From NCBI RefSeq assembly GCF_004303025.1, contig NZ_PJQW01000009.1, positions 129,327 through 193,326 of the forward strand: 64,000 nt of DNA. The letters are read 5' to 3'. Numbering within the stretch: position 1 is the first letter of the stretch; every line of letters begins with the position of its first letter. The position numbers and the translations under genes were made by a program. This DNA is from Flavobacterium sp. J27. Its GTDB lineage: Bacteria; Bacteroidota; Bacteroidia; Flavobacteriales; Flavobacteriaceae. The notes under the pieces were generated by a model that ran no database searches, was not told the origin of the DNA, and saw nothing but the letters and a program-made list of their open reading frames with translations. Below are positions 55,011 through 64,000 of this stretch, piece after piece.

Positions 55011-55735
55011 ACAAAGAGCAGTTAATTCAAAAATATCTTGACCATTCTTTAACAGATGAAGAGAAGATTTTACTTGAAAATGAAACAAGTATTAATCCTG
55101 ATTTTGAAAAAGAGCTAGAAGAAGCAAAAAACATAAGAGTAGCCATAATTGCTCATAAAAAAGAAACTTTAAGAACTACTTTTAAAAAATTGGAAAATCA
55201 AAAAAAGCCAACCTTCTTTTCTGCAATTAAATATGGAATAGCCGCTTGTTTTGTTATAAGTATATTTACTATAGCCTATTTTCTTTTTACCGTTCCTAGT
55301 TCTAATAATACGCTTTTTTTAGAAAATTTTGAGCCCTATAGAAATATCATTATACCAATTGAAAGAGCCGCGATTCCAAATCAAAATAAAAACAAAGAAT
55401 ATTTGGCATTTTATGATTATGAAACAGGAAATTACAAAACTGCTTTACTTGAATTTACAAGTTTATATCAAACAGAAGAAATATCTTATTATCTCTTTTA
55501 TAAAGCTATTTGTGAGTTGCGACTTGATCAGGTTGATAACGCGATTGATTCATTTTTAACGCATCAAAAATTAAACGACTCATTTAAAGAAAAAGGCAAA
55601 TGGTATTTGGCTTTAGCCTATTTAAAAAACAACGACATACCAAAATGTAAAATTATATTGGAAGATATTGTGAAACATAAAAGTTATAATTACCAGAAAG
55701 CGAAAGAAATTTTAGAGGTATTAACCACAAACTAA
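55007..55735 (+). CDS. Putative anti-sigma factor, single TM with periplasmic TPR tail
   Basis: 242 residues. A cytoplasmic N-terminal ~70 residues (YLDHSLTDEEK is a common start of Bacteroidota anti-sigma factors and sigma-linked membrane proteins) contain no zinc motif. One TM helix lies at about 73-95. About 140 residues of helical TPR-like repeats follow in the periplasm. ATGA coupling to the sigma gene supports the role. The TPR tail could bind the CHAT/TPR lipoprotein encoded head-on. Confidence 0.75.
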   Translation: MNKEQLIQKYLDHSLTDEEKILLENETSINPDFEKELEEAKNIRVAIIAHKKETLRTTFKKLENQKKPTFFSAIKYGIAACFVISIFTIAYFLFTVPSSNNTLFLENFEPYRNIIIPIERAAIPNQNKNKEYLAFYDYETGNYKTALLEFTSLYQTEEISYYLFYKAICELRLDQVDNAIDSFLTHQKLNDSFKEKGKWYLALAYLKNNDIPKCKIILEDIVKHKSYNYQKAKEILEVLTTN

Positions 55736-58700
55736 AAACGTTTTTTCTTTACATAAAAAAATATTCCAAGGCTTAATACAAGAGTACTAAAAACAACATA
55801 TATCCAGTAACTTTTTGCTACTGGCAATGCTTCAACATTTCCAGCAACAATAAATCCTGCCCAATAATAAGGGTGTTTTAAGTCTTCATCTTGTTGTTTC
55901 TCTAAATATTCTAATTTTGCTAATTGTAATGCTTCGTCTTTTGGTTTACCCAAAGTTAGATTATTATAAAAATAAACCATTATTTCTGAGGTTTCTTTAT
56001 CTGGAACCTTCCACATACTCATCACTGTACTTGAAACTCCTGCATAAGTAAATGATCGAGACATGCTCATTAACCCTTCTGATTTTTCAAGTTTACCAAA
56101 ACCTGTGTTACAAGAACTTAAAACAGCTAAATGAGCAGGAATCTTTAAATTATAAACCTCAGCAGCAGTTAAAGAATTATTCTTAGTCGTGTTACTGAAT
56201 CTCATTTGATTAAACATTGGATTTAATTGATTCAATTCAGTATGTGTTGCCAAGTGAATGATTCCATTTTGACTACTCTCAGCAATAAAATTTTCTTTTG
56301 AAGCACTCGTTTTTACATAAGCCTTTCCTCCTATAATCTCCTGAACAGCTTCCACTTCTCTTTCATTATTAGGCAATTCTGCAGTAACATATTGCGGAGC
56401 AAACCCCACCCAATCTGTATTCGTATTGGAAAGCATCATTTCCATTTGCTTGTTTAGTAGTTGGACAGAACCTGCATAACGAACCGCTACTTTTTCAAAC
56501 AGGAATTGATCTTTAACTTGCAAAATTTCGAAAGGGATAATATTTAGAAAATCGTCTGCAATGACAGTAATTCTTTTGATATTTGGTTCTAACTTTGGAG
56601 CAATCATATTTGCCAATTCTTTAGATAAACTAGCGATTGTTTTTCTTTGCTTTATGTTTTCTTGTAATTGCAATGTTTTTTTTAAAACTTCTTTTCCTGT
56701 CTTAAACTGTTCCAATCGCACCTCTTTTTGAGACAACAATAAACGATACCAAATAGTTCCATCGATAAAATAAAGTAAAACCACCTCATCGTCTTGGATT
56801 TTATTTTTTACAAAATTAGAATAATCCTGAATTACGTTTAATTTTTTAGCATTTGCGTAGTTGGGATATTTTTCTTCAACATCAAGTAAAAAAGTAGCGT
56901 ATTCTTTTTCATAAGTCAATTGTTTATGAAAAAGTTTTCGAATCGAATCCTGATTTGCTTTGGAACTATTTTTATAATAATGAATATATTGATAATTATT
57001 ATTAATTTTTTCTTGTAGTGCCTCTTCTTTTTCAAAAATTTCTTTTGGAATACCTGTTACATTTTTAAACGAAACATATTGCAATCCTTCCAATAACACT
57101 GTGTTCTTATTTACTTCTATTAATTGATAGGCTAATTGCAAGTAATCTTTATCGTTTGTCTTTTTAAAATGATAATAAACGATTTGTAATACTTTAGCGA
57201 TTGGCTCTTTCAATTGGTTAGAAAAAAACACTTTGTTACTTGGGTTTTGATATTTATTCTTACTATTAATTACCAATTTAATAAATGATTGAACTTCTTT
57301 TTTTAGCGTAAAACTGTTATTGTTAAAAATAGCAATTTCATACGCTTTTAACTGTATTGCTATTTCTGCATAAAAATTTTCTTTTTTGATTAGTTTTGAC
57401 AAATTAGCATAAGTTAGTTTACTATGAAAAGTATCCTTGTTTCTCTCATAAAAACTTAATTTTTGCAACTCATTCTCCATTTTATATTTAAATGCATCTT
57501 CAAATTTTTCAGAAAAAAGAGCATCTTGTCTAGAAAAAAAAGTTCTTACCTCTTGAGGCTCACGGCTTAAATTAATAAGTTGTTTATTCGCTTGGACTTC
57601 AAATACACCTCTTTTTATTTCTTTAGCAATTTGAGCTGTTTTTTTAAAATAAGTAATGGCATTTAAGGTGTCTTTATTTTTCAAATGAACATTCCCTAAA
57701 TGAAGATTAGCATTACATACATATCGATGCTTTTCTGGTGTGTTTTTTATAATTAAATCATATCCTTTTTGTGCAAAATCCAAAGCCTCTACTACCTCAT
57801 TATTGTCAGCATGCACAGTAGATAGTGTAAAATAAGCAATTGCTTTTCTATAAAATTCTGTATCAGGTAATTTTTCTTTCGCTATAGACAAGGCTAACTC
57901 TGCATAAATCTTAGCATTATTAAAATCATACTTTGCCAAATAAGCCGCTGCTAAACTCGTGTAATCATCAACTAAATAAGATTGTTGCGCTTCACTGGCT
58001 TTATCATAATCTACTGCTTTGTGAAGGTAATCGATAGCTTTAACAGCATTCCCTAATCGATCTTGATACATTAAACCAATATTGTAACTATTGCTAGCTA
58101 ATACAGAATAATTTGGTTCCTTTAACTGCTCTCCTATAGCTACCGATTTCTTATAAGCTTGTAATGAGTTTTCAATATCTTCTTTTCCATCATAAGCAAC
58201 ACCTAAAACAGAATAAGCAATAGAAGCTGACAAATTAAAACCTTCTTTTTCAAAGTATTGAATCGCATTTTGCAAGTTAAATATGGCTTTATCATAATAG
58301 GCTGAATCAATATAGACTCTAGCTAAGTATTCTTCAGACAAAGCAAAAACATATTCGTCTCTAGGTTTTGTTTTATATTTCTCATAAACTGCAACGGTTT
58401 CATCAAAATGTAGTTTTTTAGTATGTTGCACTTTGGAATAGACTTTATAATAATCTATACTATGCTTCAACTTATTATCTCTAATTTTATGATATTGGTA
58501 CAAACTATCAGCAAAAACAAAACTATGATAAGCTTCAGATGGTTTGGAAAGTGCTAAACTTGTTCTTCCTAAATAATGTAATGCGTTTATTTGGTTTTGA
58601 TAGTCATGTATCGAATCAAAAAACACAACAGCTTGTTCAAACTTCTTATTTAAAGCAGTCATCTTACTCATATTACCCACTTTATAAACCGTTAGAAAAG

Positions 58701-58854
58701 TATCTTGTAAAGAAATAAAAACATCTTTATCAAATAGCTTTACCATTTTGGTTTGTGAAATGGTTTCCTGTTTAACTTGACCCTTGTTTTTAGGATTATC
58801 AATACAGCTATAAAAAAATAGAATAAAAAGAAAAAAAGGGATTTTTAACCGCAT
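55732..58854 (-). CDS. TPR-CHAT lipoprotein, caspase-like protease
   Basis: 1040 residues from the ATG at 58854, which starts a lipoprotein signal (FFYSC lipobox); an ATG six codons upstream is at the expected transcription start and is less likely. TPR repeats run from about 30 to 400, a less clear helical part to 650, and the CHAT domain occupies roughly 700-1000. The catalytic dyad is His871 (HLATH) and Cys915 (LSSCNTG) counted from this start. A C-terminal TM helix precedes KKKRF. CHAT proteases are related to caspases and separase; membrane-anchored ones in Bacteroidota are uncharacterised. It overlaps the anti-sigma gene by 4 bases. Confidence 0.88.
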   Translation of the reverse strand: MRLKIPFFLFILFFYSCIDNPKNKGQVKQETISQTKMVKLFDKDVFISLQDTFLTVYKVGNMSKMTALNKKFEQAVVFFDSIHDYQNQINALHYLGRTSLALSKPSEAYHSFVFADSLYQYHKIRDNKLKHSIDYYKVYSKVQHTKKLHFDETVAVYEKYKTKPRDEYVFALSEEYLARVYIDSAYYDKAIFNLQNAIQYFEKEGFNLSASIAYSVLGVAYDGKEDIENSLQAYKKSVAIGEQLKEPNYSVLASNSYNIGLMYQDRLGNAVKAIDYLHKAVDYDKASEAQQSYLVDDYTSLAAAYLAKYDFNNAKIYAELALSIAKEKLPDTEFYRKAIAYFTLSTVHADNNEVVEALDFAQKGYDLIIKNTPEKHRYVCNANLHLGNVHLKNKDTLNAITYFKKTAQIAKEIKRGVFEVQANKQLINLSREPQEVRTFFSRQDALFSEKFEDAFKYKMENELQKLSFYERNKDTFHSKLTYANLSKLIKKENFYAEIAIQLKAYEIAIFNNNSFTLKKEVQSFIKLVINSKNKYQNPSNKVFFSNQLKEPIAKVLQIVYYHFKKTNDKDYLQLAYQLIEVNKNTVLLEGLQYVSFKNVTGIPKEIFEKEEALQEKINNNYQYIHYYKNSSKANQDSIRKLFHKQLTYEKEYATFLLDVEEKYPNYANAKKLNVIQDYSNFVKNKIQDDEVVLLYFIDGTIWYRLLLSQKEVRLEQFKTGKEVLKKTLQLQENIKQRKTIASLSKELANMIAPKLEPNIKRITVIADDFLNIIPFEILQVKDQFLFEKVAVRYAGSVQLLNKQMEMMLSNTNTDWVGFAPQYVTAELPNNEREVEAVQEIIGGKAYVKTSASKENFIAESSQNGIIHLATHTELNQLNPMFNQMRFSNTTKNNSLTAAEVYNLKIPAHLAVLSSCNTGFGKLEKSEGLMSMSRSFTYAGVSSTVMSMWKVPDKETSEIMVYFYNNLTLGKPKDEALQLAKLEYLEKQQDEDLKHPYYWAGFIVAGNVEALPVAKSYWIYVVFSTLVLSLGIFFYVKKKRF

Positions 58855-58879
58855 AGTTTTGAATTCAAACAACTGTACT

Positions 58880-58887
58880 CAAATATA
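58880..58887 (-). promoter_or_regulatory. -7 element of the TPR-CHAT gene
   Basis: Minus-strand TATATTTG, a perfect match, 25 bases before the start at 58854. Confidence 0.55.
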
Positions 58888-58893
58888 AAAAAA

Positions 58894-60465
58894 CTAATTT
58901 AGTTCTAAAACCTTTTTAATCATAGCATCTTCAGAAAGAATAACTTCATAGTAGCTATTATCATCAAAAAGTTGTTTTACGAATTCGGCATACAAGTATT
59001 TTTTAATTTTTTCTTTATCAGAAAAGTTTAAAATGACTCCACTTTCGGAAACATATTGTTTAAACGCATCTAAATAGGTATCATTTTCAAGCACCTCAGC
59101 TTTTAACATCTTAAAATCTAAAGCATTAAAAAAAGTTCGTTTCTTATCCAATTGTTCAAAAACAAAATAACTCACTACACCAGACTGCATAATCATTATA
59201 GTAGCTTCTTCACCATGCTTTGCTTCAAAGGGAACAAAAACATCTGGTGTAATACCTCCTCCTCCATATACAATTCTACCTTTTTTAGTTTTAAATTTTA
59301 AACTATCTGCTACTTTTATACTATCCGCTTCATACAGTTCTCCACTTTGAAATCGTTTTTCAAATTCATTAAAATAACCTTCTCCTTTATCTTCATAAGG
59401 TTTCTGTATAGAACGTCCAGAAGGTGTAAAATAGCGCGCAATGGTTAATCGAACTGCAGAGCCATCTCCTAAAGGCATTTCTCTTTGAACCAACCCTTTT
59501 CCAAACGAACGTCTTCCTACAATTGTTCCTCTATCATTATCTTGAATAGCACCAGCTAAAATTTCACTAGCAGAAGCACTGTTCTCATTAATTAACACAT
59601 ATACTTTCCCTTCTTCAAAATCACCTTTTGAAGTAGCAAAGGTCTGGTCTTCAGAACCTTTTTTATTTTTAGTTTTTACAATTAACTCTTTATTTTTCAA
59701 TAATTCATCAGCGATTGCAACTGCCATTTCTAAATAACCACCACCATTATCCCGAAGATCTATAATTAAATCTTTTATATTTTGTCTTTTCAAAGACAGT
59801 AAGGCTTTATGAAATTCATCAAATGTTGTTTCTGCAAAACGATTGATTTTGATGTACCCAATTTCATTATTAACTTTCAAAGCAATATCCACACTTTTGA
59901 TAGGTATTACATCTCTTTTAACTTTAATTTTCAGCTTTTCGTTCGTCGTTTTTCTGTAAACAGTTATATCAACTATTGATCCTTTTTCTCCTTTTAATTT
60001 AGAAAATAAACTATCATTTTGAATTTTTTTGTCAAATAATTGATACTTATCAGCAAACAAAATTCGATCCCCTGCTTTAATACCTGCATGTTCAGAAGGC
60101 CCATTTTTAATTGGTTTAATAACTGCAACGGTATCTTTATAAACATAAAAATTGACACCAATTCCTACGAAATCTCCTTTCATATTCTCTGTAACCGCCT
60201 TCAGATCTTTTTTACTAATATACACTGAATGAGGGTCTAAATTTTCAAGAATACCATTTACCGTTAAATCTACAATAGAATCTGTATTAATATCGTCTAC
60301 ATATTCTCTGTCTATAAAATCGATTAATTTGTTAAGCTTGTTTTTTTTGGAATTATTACTTAAAAAGTCAGAATCATAAAATGAGTGCAATGCATTTCCC
60401 AATAAAAGTCCAATCGCAACAGCTGTTGCAACAATGATTGGAAAATATATTTTATTTAACTTCAT
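58894..60465 (-). CDS. S41 family C-terminal processing peptidase
   Basis: 523 residues. Signal anchor about 8-25, PDZ at about 95-180, S41 domain at about 200-390 with catalytic Ser298 (ENSASASE) and Lys323 (FGKGLVQ), 25 residues apart as in Prc. It cleaves protein C-termini in the periplasm. It starts 1 base before the dCMP deaminase end, so they share a transcript. Confidence 0.92.
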   Translation of the reverse strand: MKLNKIYFPIIVATAVAIGLLLGNALHSFYDSDFLSNNSKKNKLNKLIDFIDREYVDDINTDSIVDLTVNGILENLDPHSVYISKKDLKAVTENMKGDFVGIGVNFYVYKDTVAVIKPIKNGPSEHAGIKAGDRILFADKYQLFDKKIQNDSLFSKLKGEKGSIVDITVYRKTTNEKLKIKVKRDVIPIKSVDIALKVNNEIGYIKINRFAETTFDEFHKALLSLKRQNIKDLIIDLRDNGGGYLEMAVAIADELLKNKELIVKTKNKKGSEDQTFATSKGDFEEGKVYVLINENSASASEILAGAIQDNDRGTIVGRRSFGKGLVQREMPLGDGSAVRLTIARYFTPSGRSIQKPYEDKGEGYFNEFEKRFQSGELYEADSIKVADSLKFKTKKGRIVYGGGGITPDVFVPFEAKHGEEATIMIMQSGVVSYFVFEQLDKKRTFFNALDFKMLKAEVLENDTYLDAFKQYVSESGVILNFSDKEKIKKYLYAEFVKQLFDDNSYYEVILSEDAMIKKVLELN

Positions 60466-60891
60466 TTAATTCAAATCTTCTAATAATTCTACCTCAACTC
60501 CTGCTTTTCTTAAAAAGTCAACACCTGAAGTATCTTTATATTCTTCATGATACACCACTCTTGTAATACCAGACTGATGAATTAACTTACTACAATCTTT
60601 ACACGGCGACAAAGTAATGTATAATGTTGCATTTTCACACGATTGAGTAGAACGAGCCACTTTTAAAATAGCATTAGCTTCCGCATGAAGCACATACCAC
60701 TTTGTCAAACCAATTTCATCTTCACAACAGTTTTCAAAACCAGAAGGTGTTCCATTATAACCATCTGAGATAATCATTCTATCTTTAACAATAATCGCGC
60801 CAACTTGTTTTCTTTTACAATAAGAAAGTTGCCCCCATTCTTTTGCAATACGTAAATATGCTTTATCGTATTTTAATTTTTTTTGTTTCAT
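60466..60891 (-). CDS. dCMP deaminase family protein
   Basis: 141 residues. Zinc ligands are His69 with catalytic Glu71 (HAEANA) and Cys97/Cys100 (PCKDC). VGAIIVKDR and DGYNGTP are the substrate blocks of dCMP/ComEB deaminases. It makes dUMP for thymidylate synthesis. It lies 2 bases from the HupE-like gene. Confidence 0.93.
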   Translation of the reverse strand: MKQKKLKYDKAYLRIAKEWGQLSYCKRKQVGAIIVKDRMIISDGYNGTPSGFENCCEDEIGLTKWYVLHAEANAILKVARSTQSCENATLYITLSPCKDCSKLIHQSGITRVVYHEEYKDTSGVDFLRKAGVEVELLEDLN

Positions 60892-60892
60892 T

Positions 60893-61486
60893 TTATCTAT
60901 TCCAAATTTCGCTATGTATAATCATAGGCGTAACTACCCCTATAATAAAAGCCGACATAACCAATGCCCAATCTCGTTTTGAAAATCTAAAGAAGGTTTG
61001 CACAATATAGGCTAAAATTAACACTACAAAGACAACAATAATTTGTGCCGTTTCTATACCCAAAGCAAACTCTAATAATGGCAACAATTTATCTGTTGCT
61101 TTACCTGGTAAAATGGTTTTAAAATAATTAGAAAACCCTAATCCATGAATGATTCCAAAAAACAAAGTAATAAGAGCTACAAAAGTAATGCTTTCATTTT
61201 TAGAAGATTTACCTGCGGTAAAAAGATGAAATACTGCGGTAATCAAAATCGTTATTGGAATTAAAAATTCAACCAAAGTGGCTTTAACAGAAACAATGCC
61301 AAAAACTGACAAAATCAAAGCTAAAGTGTGCCCTAAAGTAAATAGAGAAACTAAAATTAATACTCGTTTCCAATCTTTAAAAGCATAAGGTACCATTAAG
61401 GCAATTAAAAAAAGTACATGATCATAAGCATGTATATCCAAAACATGATGAAGACCTATCTTAAAATACAACCAAAATTCTGACAT
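60893..61486 (-). CDS. HupE/UreJ family membrane protein
   Basis: 197 residues with six to seven hydrophobic helices. The conserved His-rich front (GLHHVLDIHAYDHVLFL) and the FTLGHTLAL helix are the HupE/UreJ_2 signature. Relatives move nickel, but in Bacteroidota members the substrate is unproven. It is the first gene of a three-gene unit with the deaminase and S41 protease. Confidence 0.87.
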   Translation of the reverse strand: MSEFWLYFKIGLHHVLDIHAYDHVLFLIALMVPYAFKDWKRVLILVSLFTLGHTLALILSVFGIVSVKATLVEFLIPITILITAVFHLFTAGKSSKNESITFVALITLFFGIIHGLGFSNYFKTILPGKATDKLLPLLEFALGIETAQIIVVFVVLILAYIVQTFFRFSKRDWALVMSAFIIGVVTPMIIHSEIWNR

Positions 61487-61608
61487 AATTCTATTTTTTT
61501 GGGGAATTCAAACATACAATTTATTTTAGTAAAAATAAATGGCTTTATCAAAAGCTTAGCAAAAATTACAGTATTTATTTGTGTTCCTGTCAAAAATTAT
61601 TTTTTTGC

Positions 61609-61640
61609 TTGTTTTAAAAGCTAAATTATATGTAATTTTG
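61609..61640 (+). promoter_or_regulatory. Promoter of the TerB-like gene
   Basis: TTG (61609-61611), 21 bases, TAATTTTG (61633-61640); the latter is a perfect TAnnTTTG. The start lies 22 bases downstream. Confidence 0.55.
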
Positions 61641-61662
61641 TGCAACTTTTAAAAAAAACGAT

Positions 61663-62094
61663 ATGCCATTTTCAGATTTATTTGATAACGAATTTAAAAA
61701 TAGAAATAAAGGTCATTTTTCTGCAATTGTAAGAGTTGCTTTATCTGATGGAGCTTTAACTGTAGAAGAAAAAGAATTTTTAGATAAATTAGCCACTCGT
61801 TTAGAAATTTCTGCAGCTGAATATGAGGAAATTTTAGAGAACCCAACAAAATACCCTATTAATCCTCCTGTCCTTCATCTAAGCAGATTAGAGCGTTTGT
61901 ATGATTTAGCAAGAATGGTTTATGCAGATCATGTTTTAGGTCCAAAACAAAAACAAATTTTAACTCGTTTTGCTTTAGCTTTAGGATTTACTCCAAGTAA
62001 CGTAAACTATATTGTAGATAAAGCATTATCCCTACTTGTTTTAAATGTAGATTTAGACACTTTCATTTATGAAATGCAACATATGAATAAATAA
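61663..62094 (+). CDS. TerB-like protein
   Basis: 143 residues, all helical. ALSDGALTVEEKEFLDKLATRLEI and the second VYADHVLGPKQKQILTRFALALG repeat are the TerB fold (tellurite resistance), with the acidic metal-type loops. It is a cytoplasmic stand-alone domain of unknown job. It has its own promoter and terminator. Confidence 0.82.
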   Translation: MPFSDLFDNEFKNRNKGHFSAIVRVALSDGALTVEEKEFLDKLATRLEISAAEYEEILENPTKYPINPPVLHLSRLERLYDLARMVYADHVLGPKQKQILTRFALALGFTPSNVNYIVDKALSLLVLNVDLDTFIYEMQHMNK

Positions 62095-62128
62095 AAAAAA
62101 AGCTCTGAAATTTCAGAGCTTTTTTTTT
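62093..62128. terminator. Bidirectional terminator
   Basis: 36-base perfect palindrome (A-run, AGCTCTGAAA and complement, T-run) between the convergent TerB-like and fbp genes. Confidence 0.9.
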
Positions 62129-62130
62129 AT

Positions 62131-63135
62131 TTAAGAGTTTTTCATAAATTCTTCTGCTTTTTCTACCATATTTTTGCTTCCACAGAAAAAAGGCACCCTT
62201 TGATGTAATTCTTTAGGTTCTAATTCCATAATTCTATTAAACCCATCAGATGCTTTTCCTCCAGCTTGTTCCGCCAAAAATGCCATAGGATTACATTCAT
62301 ACAATAATCGTAACTTTCCATTAGGTGCTTTTGAACTTGTCGGATAAATATAAATCCCTCCTTTAATCATATTTCTATGAAAATCAGACACTAAACTACC
62401 TATATAACGAGAAGTATAAGGTCTATCTCCTTCTTCCATTTGACAATATTTTAAATAATTTTTCACTCCTTGAGGAAAGTGAATATAATTTCCTTCATTA
62501 ATAGAATAGATTTTACCATCTGGAGTAAATTGCATATTAGGATGAGACAAATAAAAAGTTCCAATCGCTGGATTTAAAGTAAATCCGTTCACACCATGAC
62601 CTGTAGTATATACTAGCATAGTAGAAGTACCATAAATTACATATCCAGCAGCCACCTGATTGACTCCTGGTTGTAAAAAATCTTCTAACTGAACAGGCGT
62701 TCCCATTGGAGTAATTCTTCTATAAACAGAAAAAATAGTCCCTACAGATACATTTACATCAATATTTGAAGACCCATCTAAAGGATCCATTAAAACTACA
62801 TATTTATTATTATGTCCTTTATCAGATCCAGCAACAGTAATAAAATCGTCATTTTCTTCGGAAGCAATTCCGCAAACAATCTCTCTATTAATTAACGTTT
62901 GAATAAATGTTTCGTTGGCAAAAACATCTAACTTTTGTTGATCTTCACCTTGAATATTTTGTTCTCCAGCTGCTCCTACTATATCCACTAAACCAGCTTT
63001 ATTCACCTTATAATTTACCACTTTAGCAGCTAAGCGTATCGAATTAATTATTCTAGAAAGTTCACCTGTAGAATATTGAAATGAATTTTGATTTTCAATA
63101 ATAAACTCGCCAAGGGTTCTGTTTTTTTCTTCCAT
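62131..63135 (-). CDS. fbp: Class I fructose-1,6-bisphosphatase
   Basis: 334 residues. Metal-binding block [18 protein letters not shown], and [19 protein letters not shown] are the class I signatures. It removes the 1-phosphate in gluconeogenesis. Single gene, with a GATATTTG -7 candidate on the minus strand at 63168-63175. Confidence 0.97.
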   Translation of the reverse strand: MEEKNRTLGEFIIENQNSFQYSTGELSRIINSIRLAAKVVNYKVNKAGLVDIVGAAGEQNIQGEDQQKLDVFANETFIQTLINREIVCGIASEENDDFITVAGSDKGHNNKYVVLMDPLDGSSNIDVNVSVGTIFSVYRRITPMGTPVQLEDFLQPGVNQVAAGYVIYGTSTMLVYTTGHGVNGFTLNPAIGTFYLSHPNMQFTPDGKIYSINEGNYIHFPQGVKNYLKYCQMEEGDRPYTSRYIGSLVSDFHRNMIKGGIYIYPTSSKAPNGKLRLLYECNPMAFLAEQAGGKASDGFNRIMELEPKELHQRVPFFCGSKNMVEKAEEFMKNS

Positions 63136-63351
63136 TTTACGAAATCGATATAGTTGTGTTTAAGTGGCAAATATCGCTTTTTATAAAACATTTAAAAAGA
63201 AATAAATTATAAAAAAAAATTAAAACAGCATTATTACATGTAAAAAATCATTTTAATACAGAAATATCAAAAAATGTTATAAAAAAATATTTAAATGAAA
63301 AAATATAAAATATTGTTTAATTTTGCATAAATAAAATATACCATTATAAAC

Positions 63352-63382
63352 TTTGTGATACAGATAAACTATGGTAATTTAG
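63352..63382 (+). promoter_or_regulatory. Putative promoter of the GNAT/aspartokinase unit
   Basis: TTTG (63352-63355), 19 bases, TAATTTAG (63375-63382, 7 of 8 to the -7 consensus). The start is 17 bases downstream. The remainder of the 263-base divergent gap is AT-rich without other features. Confidence 0.4.
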
Positions 63383-63398
63383 CGTAAAAATAAAAAAG

Positions 63399-63881
63399 AT
63401 GATTATTCGTAAAGGCACCATACAAGACATGCCCTCAGTATTAGAATTAATAAAGGAATTAGCCATATTTGAAAAAGAACCCAATGCTGTAGAAATTAGT
63501 GTTACCGATTTAGAAAGAGACGGTTTTTCAAAGCAGCCTTTATTTCAGACTTTCGTTGCTGAAGAAGAAAAAGAAATTATTGGGGTAGCCTTATATTATT
63601 ACCGTTACTCTACCTGGAAAGGCAAAACAATTCATTTAGAAGACTTAGTGGTAAAGGAAGACAAAAGAGGAACAGGTGCTGGTTTTGCGTTATATTCTGA
63701 GATTATTAAACAAGGGCATAAAGAAAACGTAAAAAGAATGGAATGGAATGTATTAGATTGGAATACTCATGCCATTGCTTTTTATGAAAAAAGTGGTGCT
63801 CATATTTTAGAAGATTGGAAAGTGGTGCAAATGGATAAAGAAGGAATAGAAAATTTTGTAGCTACATTGAACAACAAATAA
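63399..63881 (+). CDS. GNAT family N-acetyltransferase
   Basis: 160 residues. The acetyl-CoA loop lies at LVVKEDKRGTGAGFALYSE (RGTGAG) and NTHAIAFYEKSGA is the usual closing motif. It resembles diamine/spermidine acetyltransferases (LEDLVVK; FYEKSGA), but the substrate is uncertain. It is just upstream of the aspartokinase start. Confidence 0.9.
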   Translation: MIIRKGTIQDMPSVLELIKELAIFEKEPNAVEISVTDLERDGFSKQPLFQTFVAEEEKEIIGVALYYYRYSTWKGKTIHLEDLVVKEDKRGTGAGFALYSEIIKQGHKENVKRMEWNVLDWNTHAIAFYEKSGAHILEDWKVVQMDKEGIENFVATLNNK

Positions 63882-63923
63882 ACGAGTTATATATTAATAA
63901 AAAAGATCAATCAGGGTTTTACT

Positions 63924-64000
63924 ATGAAAATTTTTAAATTTGGTGGTGCTTCTGTAAAAGATGCAGAAGGTGTAAAAAACGTAACTTCTGTCCTTGGAAA
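63924..64000 (+). CDS. Aspartate kinase (5' part, continues beyond window)
   Basis: Only the first 25 residues are in the window. MKIFKFGGASVKDAEGVKN contains the KFGGASV motif that opens aspartate kinases, first step of Lys/Thr/Met synthesis. Whether it is fused to homoserine dehydrogenase cannot be seen. Confidence 0.8.
   Translation, partial: MKIFKFGGASVKDAEGVKNVTSVLG

Noticed and set aside
1..64000. CRISPR arrays, insertion sequences, prophage genes
   Set aside because: No regularly spaced identical repeats, transposase or phage structural genes were seen; the phage-like segment at 42860-43015 is only a domain insert.

Overview
The window is chromosomal DNA of a low-GC Bacteroidota bacterium, almost certainly a Flavobacteriaceae member close to Flavobacterium. 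The evidence is promoters of the TAnnTTTG type, few clear Shine-Dalgarno sequences, a T9SS type A sorting domain, a DnaE carrying its own DEDDh exonuclease domain, DUF6252 lipoproteins and LytTR-type signalling. No phage, insertion sequence or CRISPR array was seen.

Positions 1-11440 hold an exopolysaccharide-type locus. A three-gene plus-strand operon encodes a giant polytopic GT-C-like membrane protein, a membrane-anchored protein and a membrane-anchored GH5-like glycosidase. It converges on a minus-strand set: two small STAS proteins, a Wzx/MATE-like flippase and a family 4 glycosyltransferase. A TPR plus beta-barrel protein resembling synthase-dependent polysaccharide export porins is divergent from the STAS genes. 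Next comes a large T9SS-secreted DUF4114 protein (11696-14128).

Positions 14246-21126 hold the most interesting part, a tight seven-gene operon. In transcription order it encodes a single-domain receiver, an H-NOX (heme NO/O2 sensor), a kinase with an N-terminal HNOBA domain and four PAS domains, a FIST protein (NosP-like), a second histidine kinase, an Hpt protein and a LytTR response regulator. Six sites in the first 21.3 kb carry GACGAAT-like half-sites at exactly 21-bp spacing, the geometry expected for LytTR regulators. Three of them lie 32-33 bp upstream of a -7 box, before the signalling operon itself, the STAS/flippase operon and the glycosyltransferase. I infer a self-contained nitric-oxide-responsive phosphorelay that controls surface polysaccharide (and perhaps a T9SS adhesin) through LytTR boxes instead of c-di-GMP.

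Positions 21315-63881 are mostly housekeeping: gltBD, hemW-ruvC, a GT2 and membrane gene pair, TonB-like proteins, two tRNA-Asp genes, trxA, dnaE, rpsP-rimM, a tRNA adenine methyltransferase, a dGTPase, nrdBA, marC, a CHAT protease gene next to a sigma/anti-sigma pair, an S41 protease, a dCMP deaminase, hupE-like, terB-like, fbp and a GNAT gene. The window ends inside an aspartate kinase gene. Strong intrinsic terminators separate most units.
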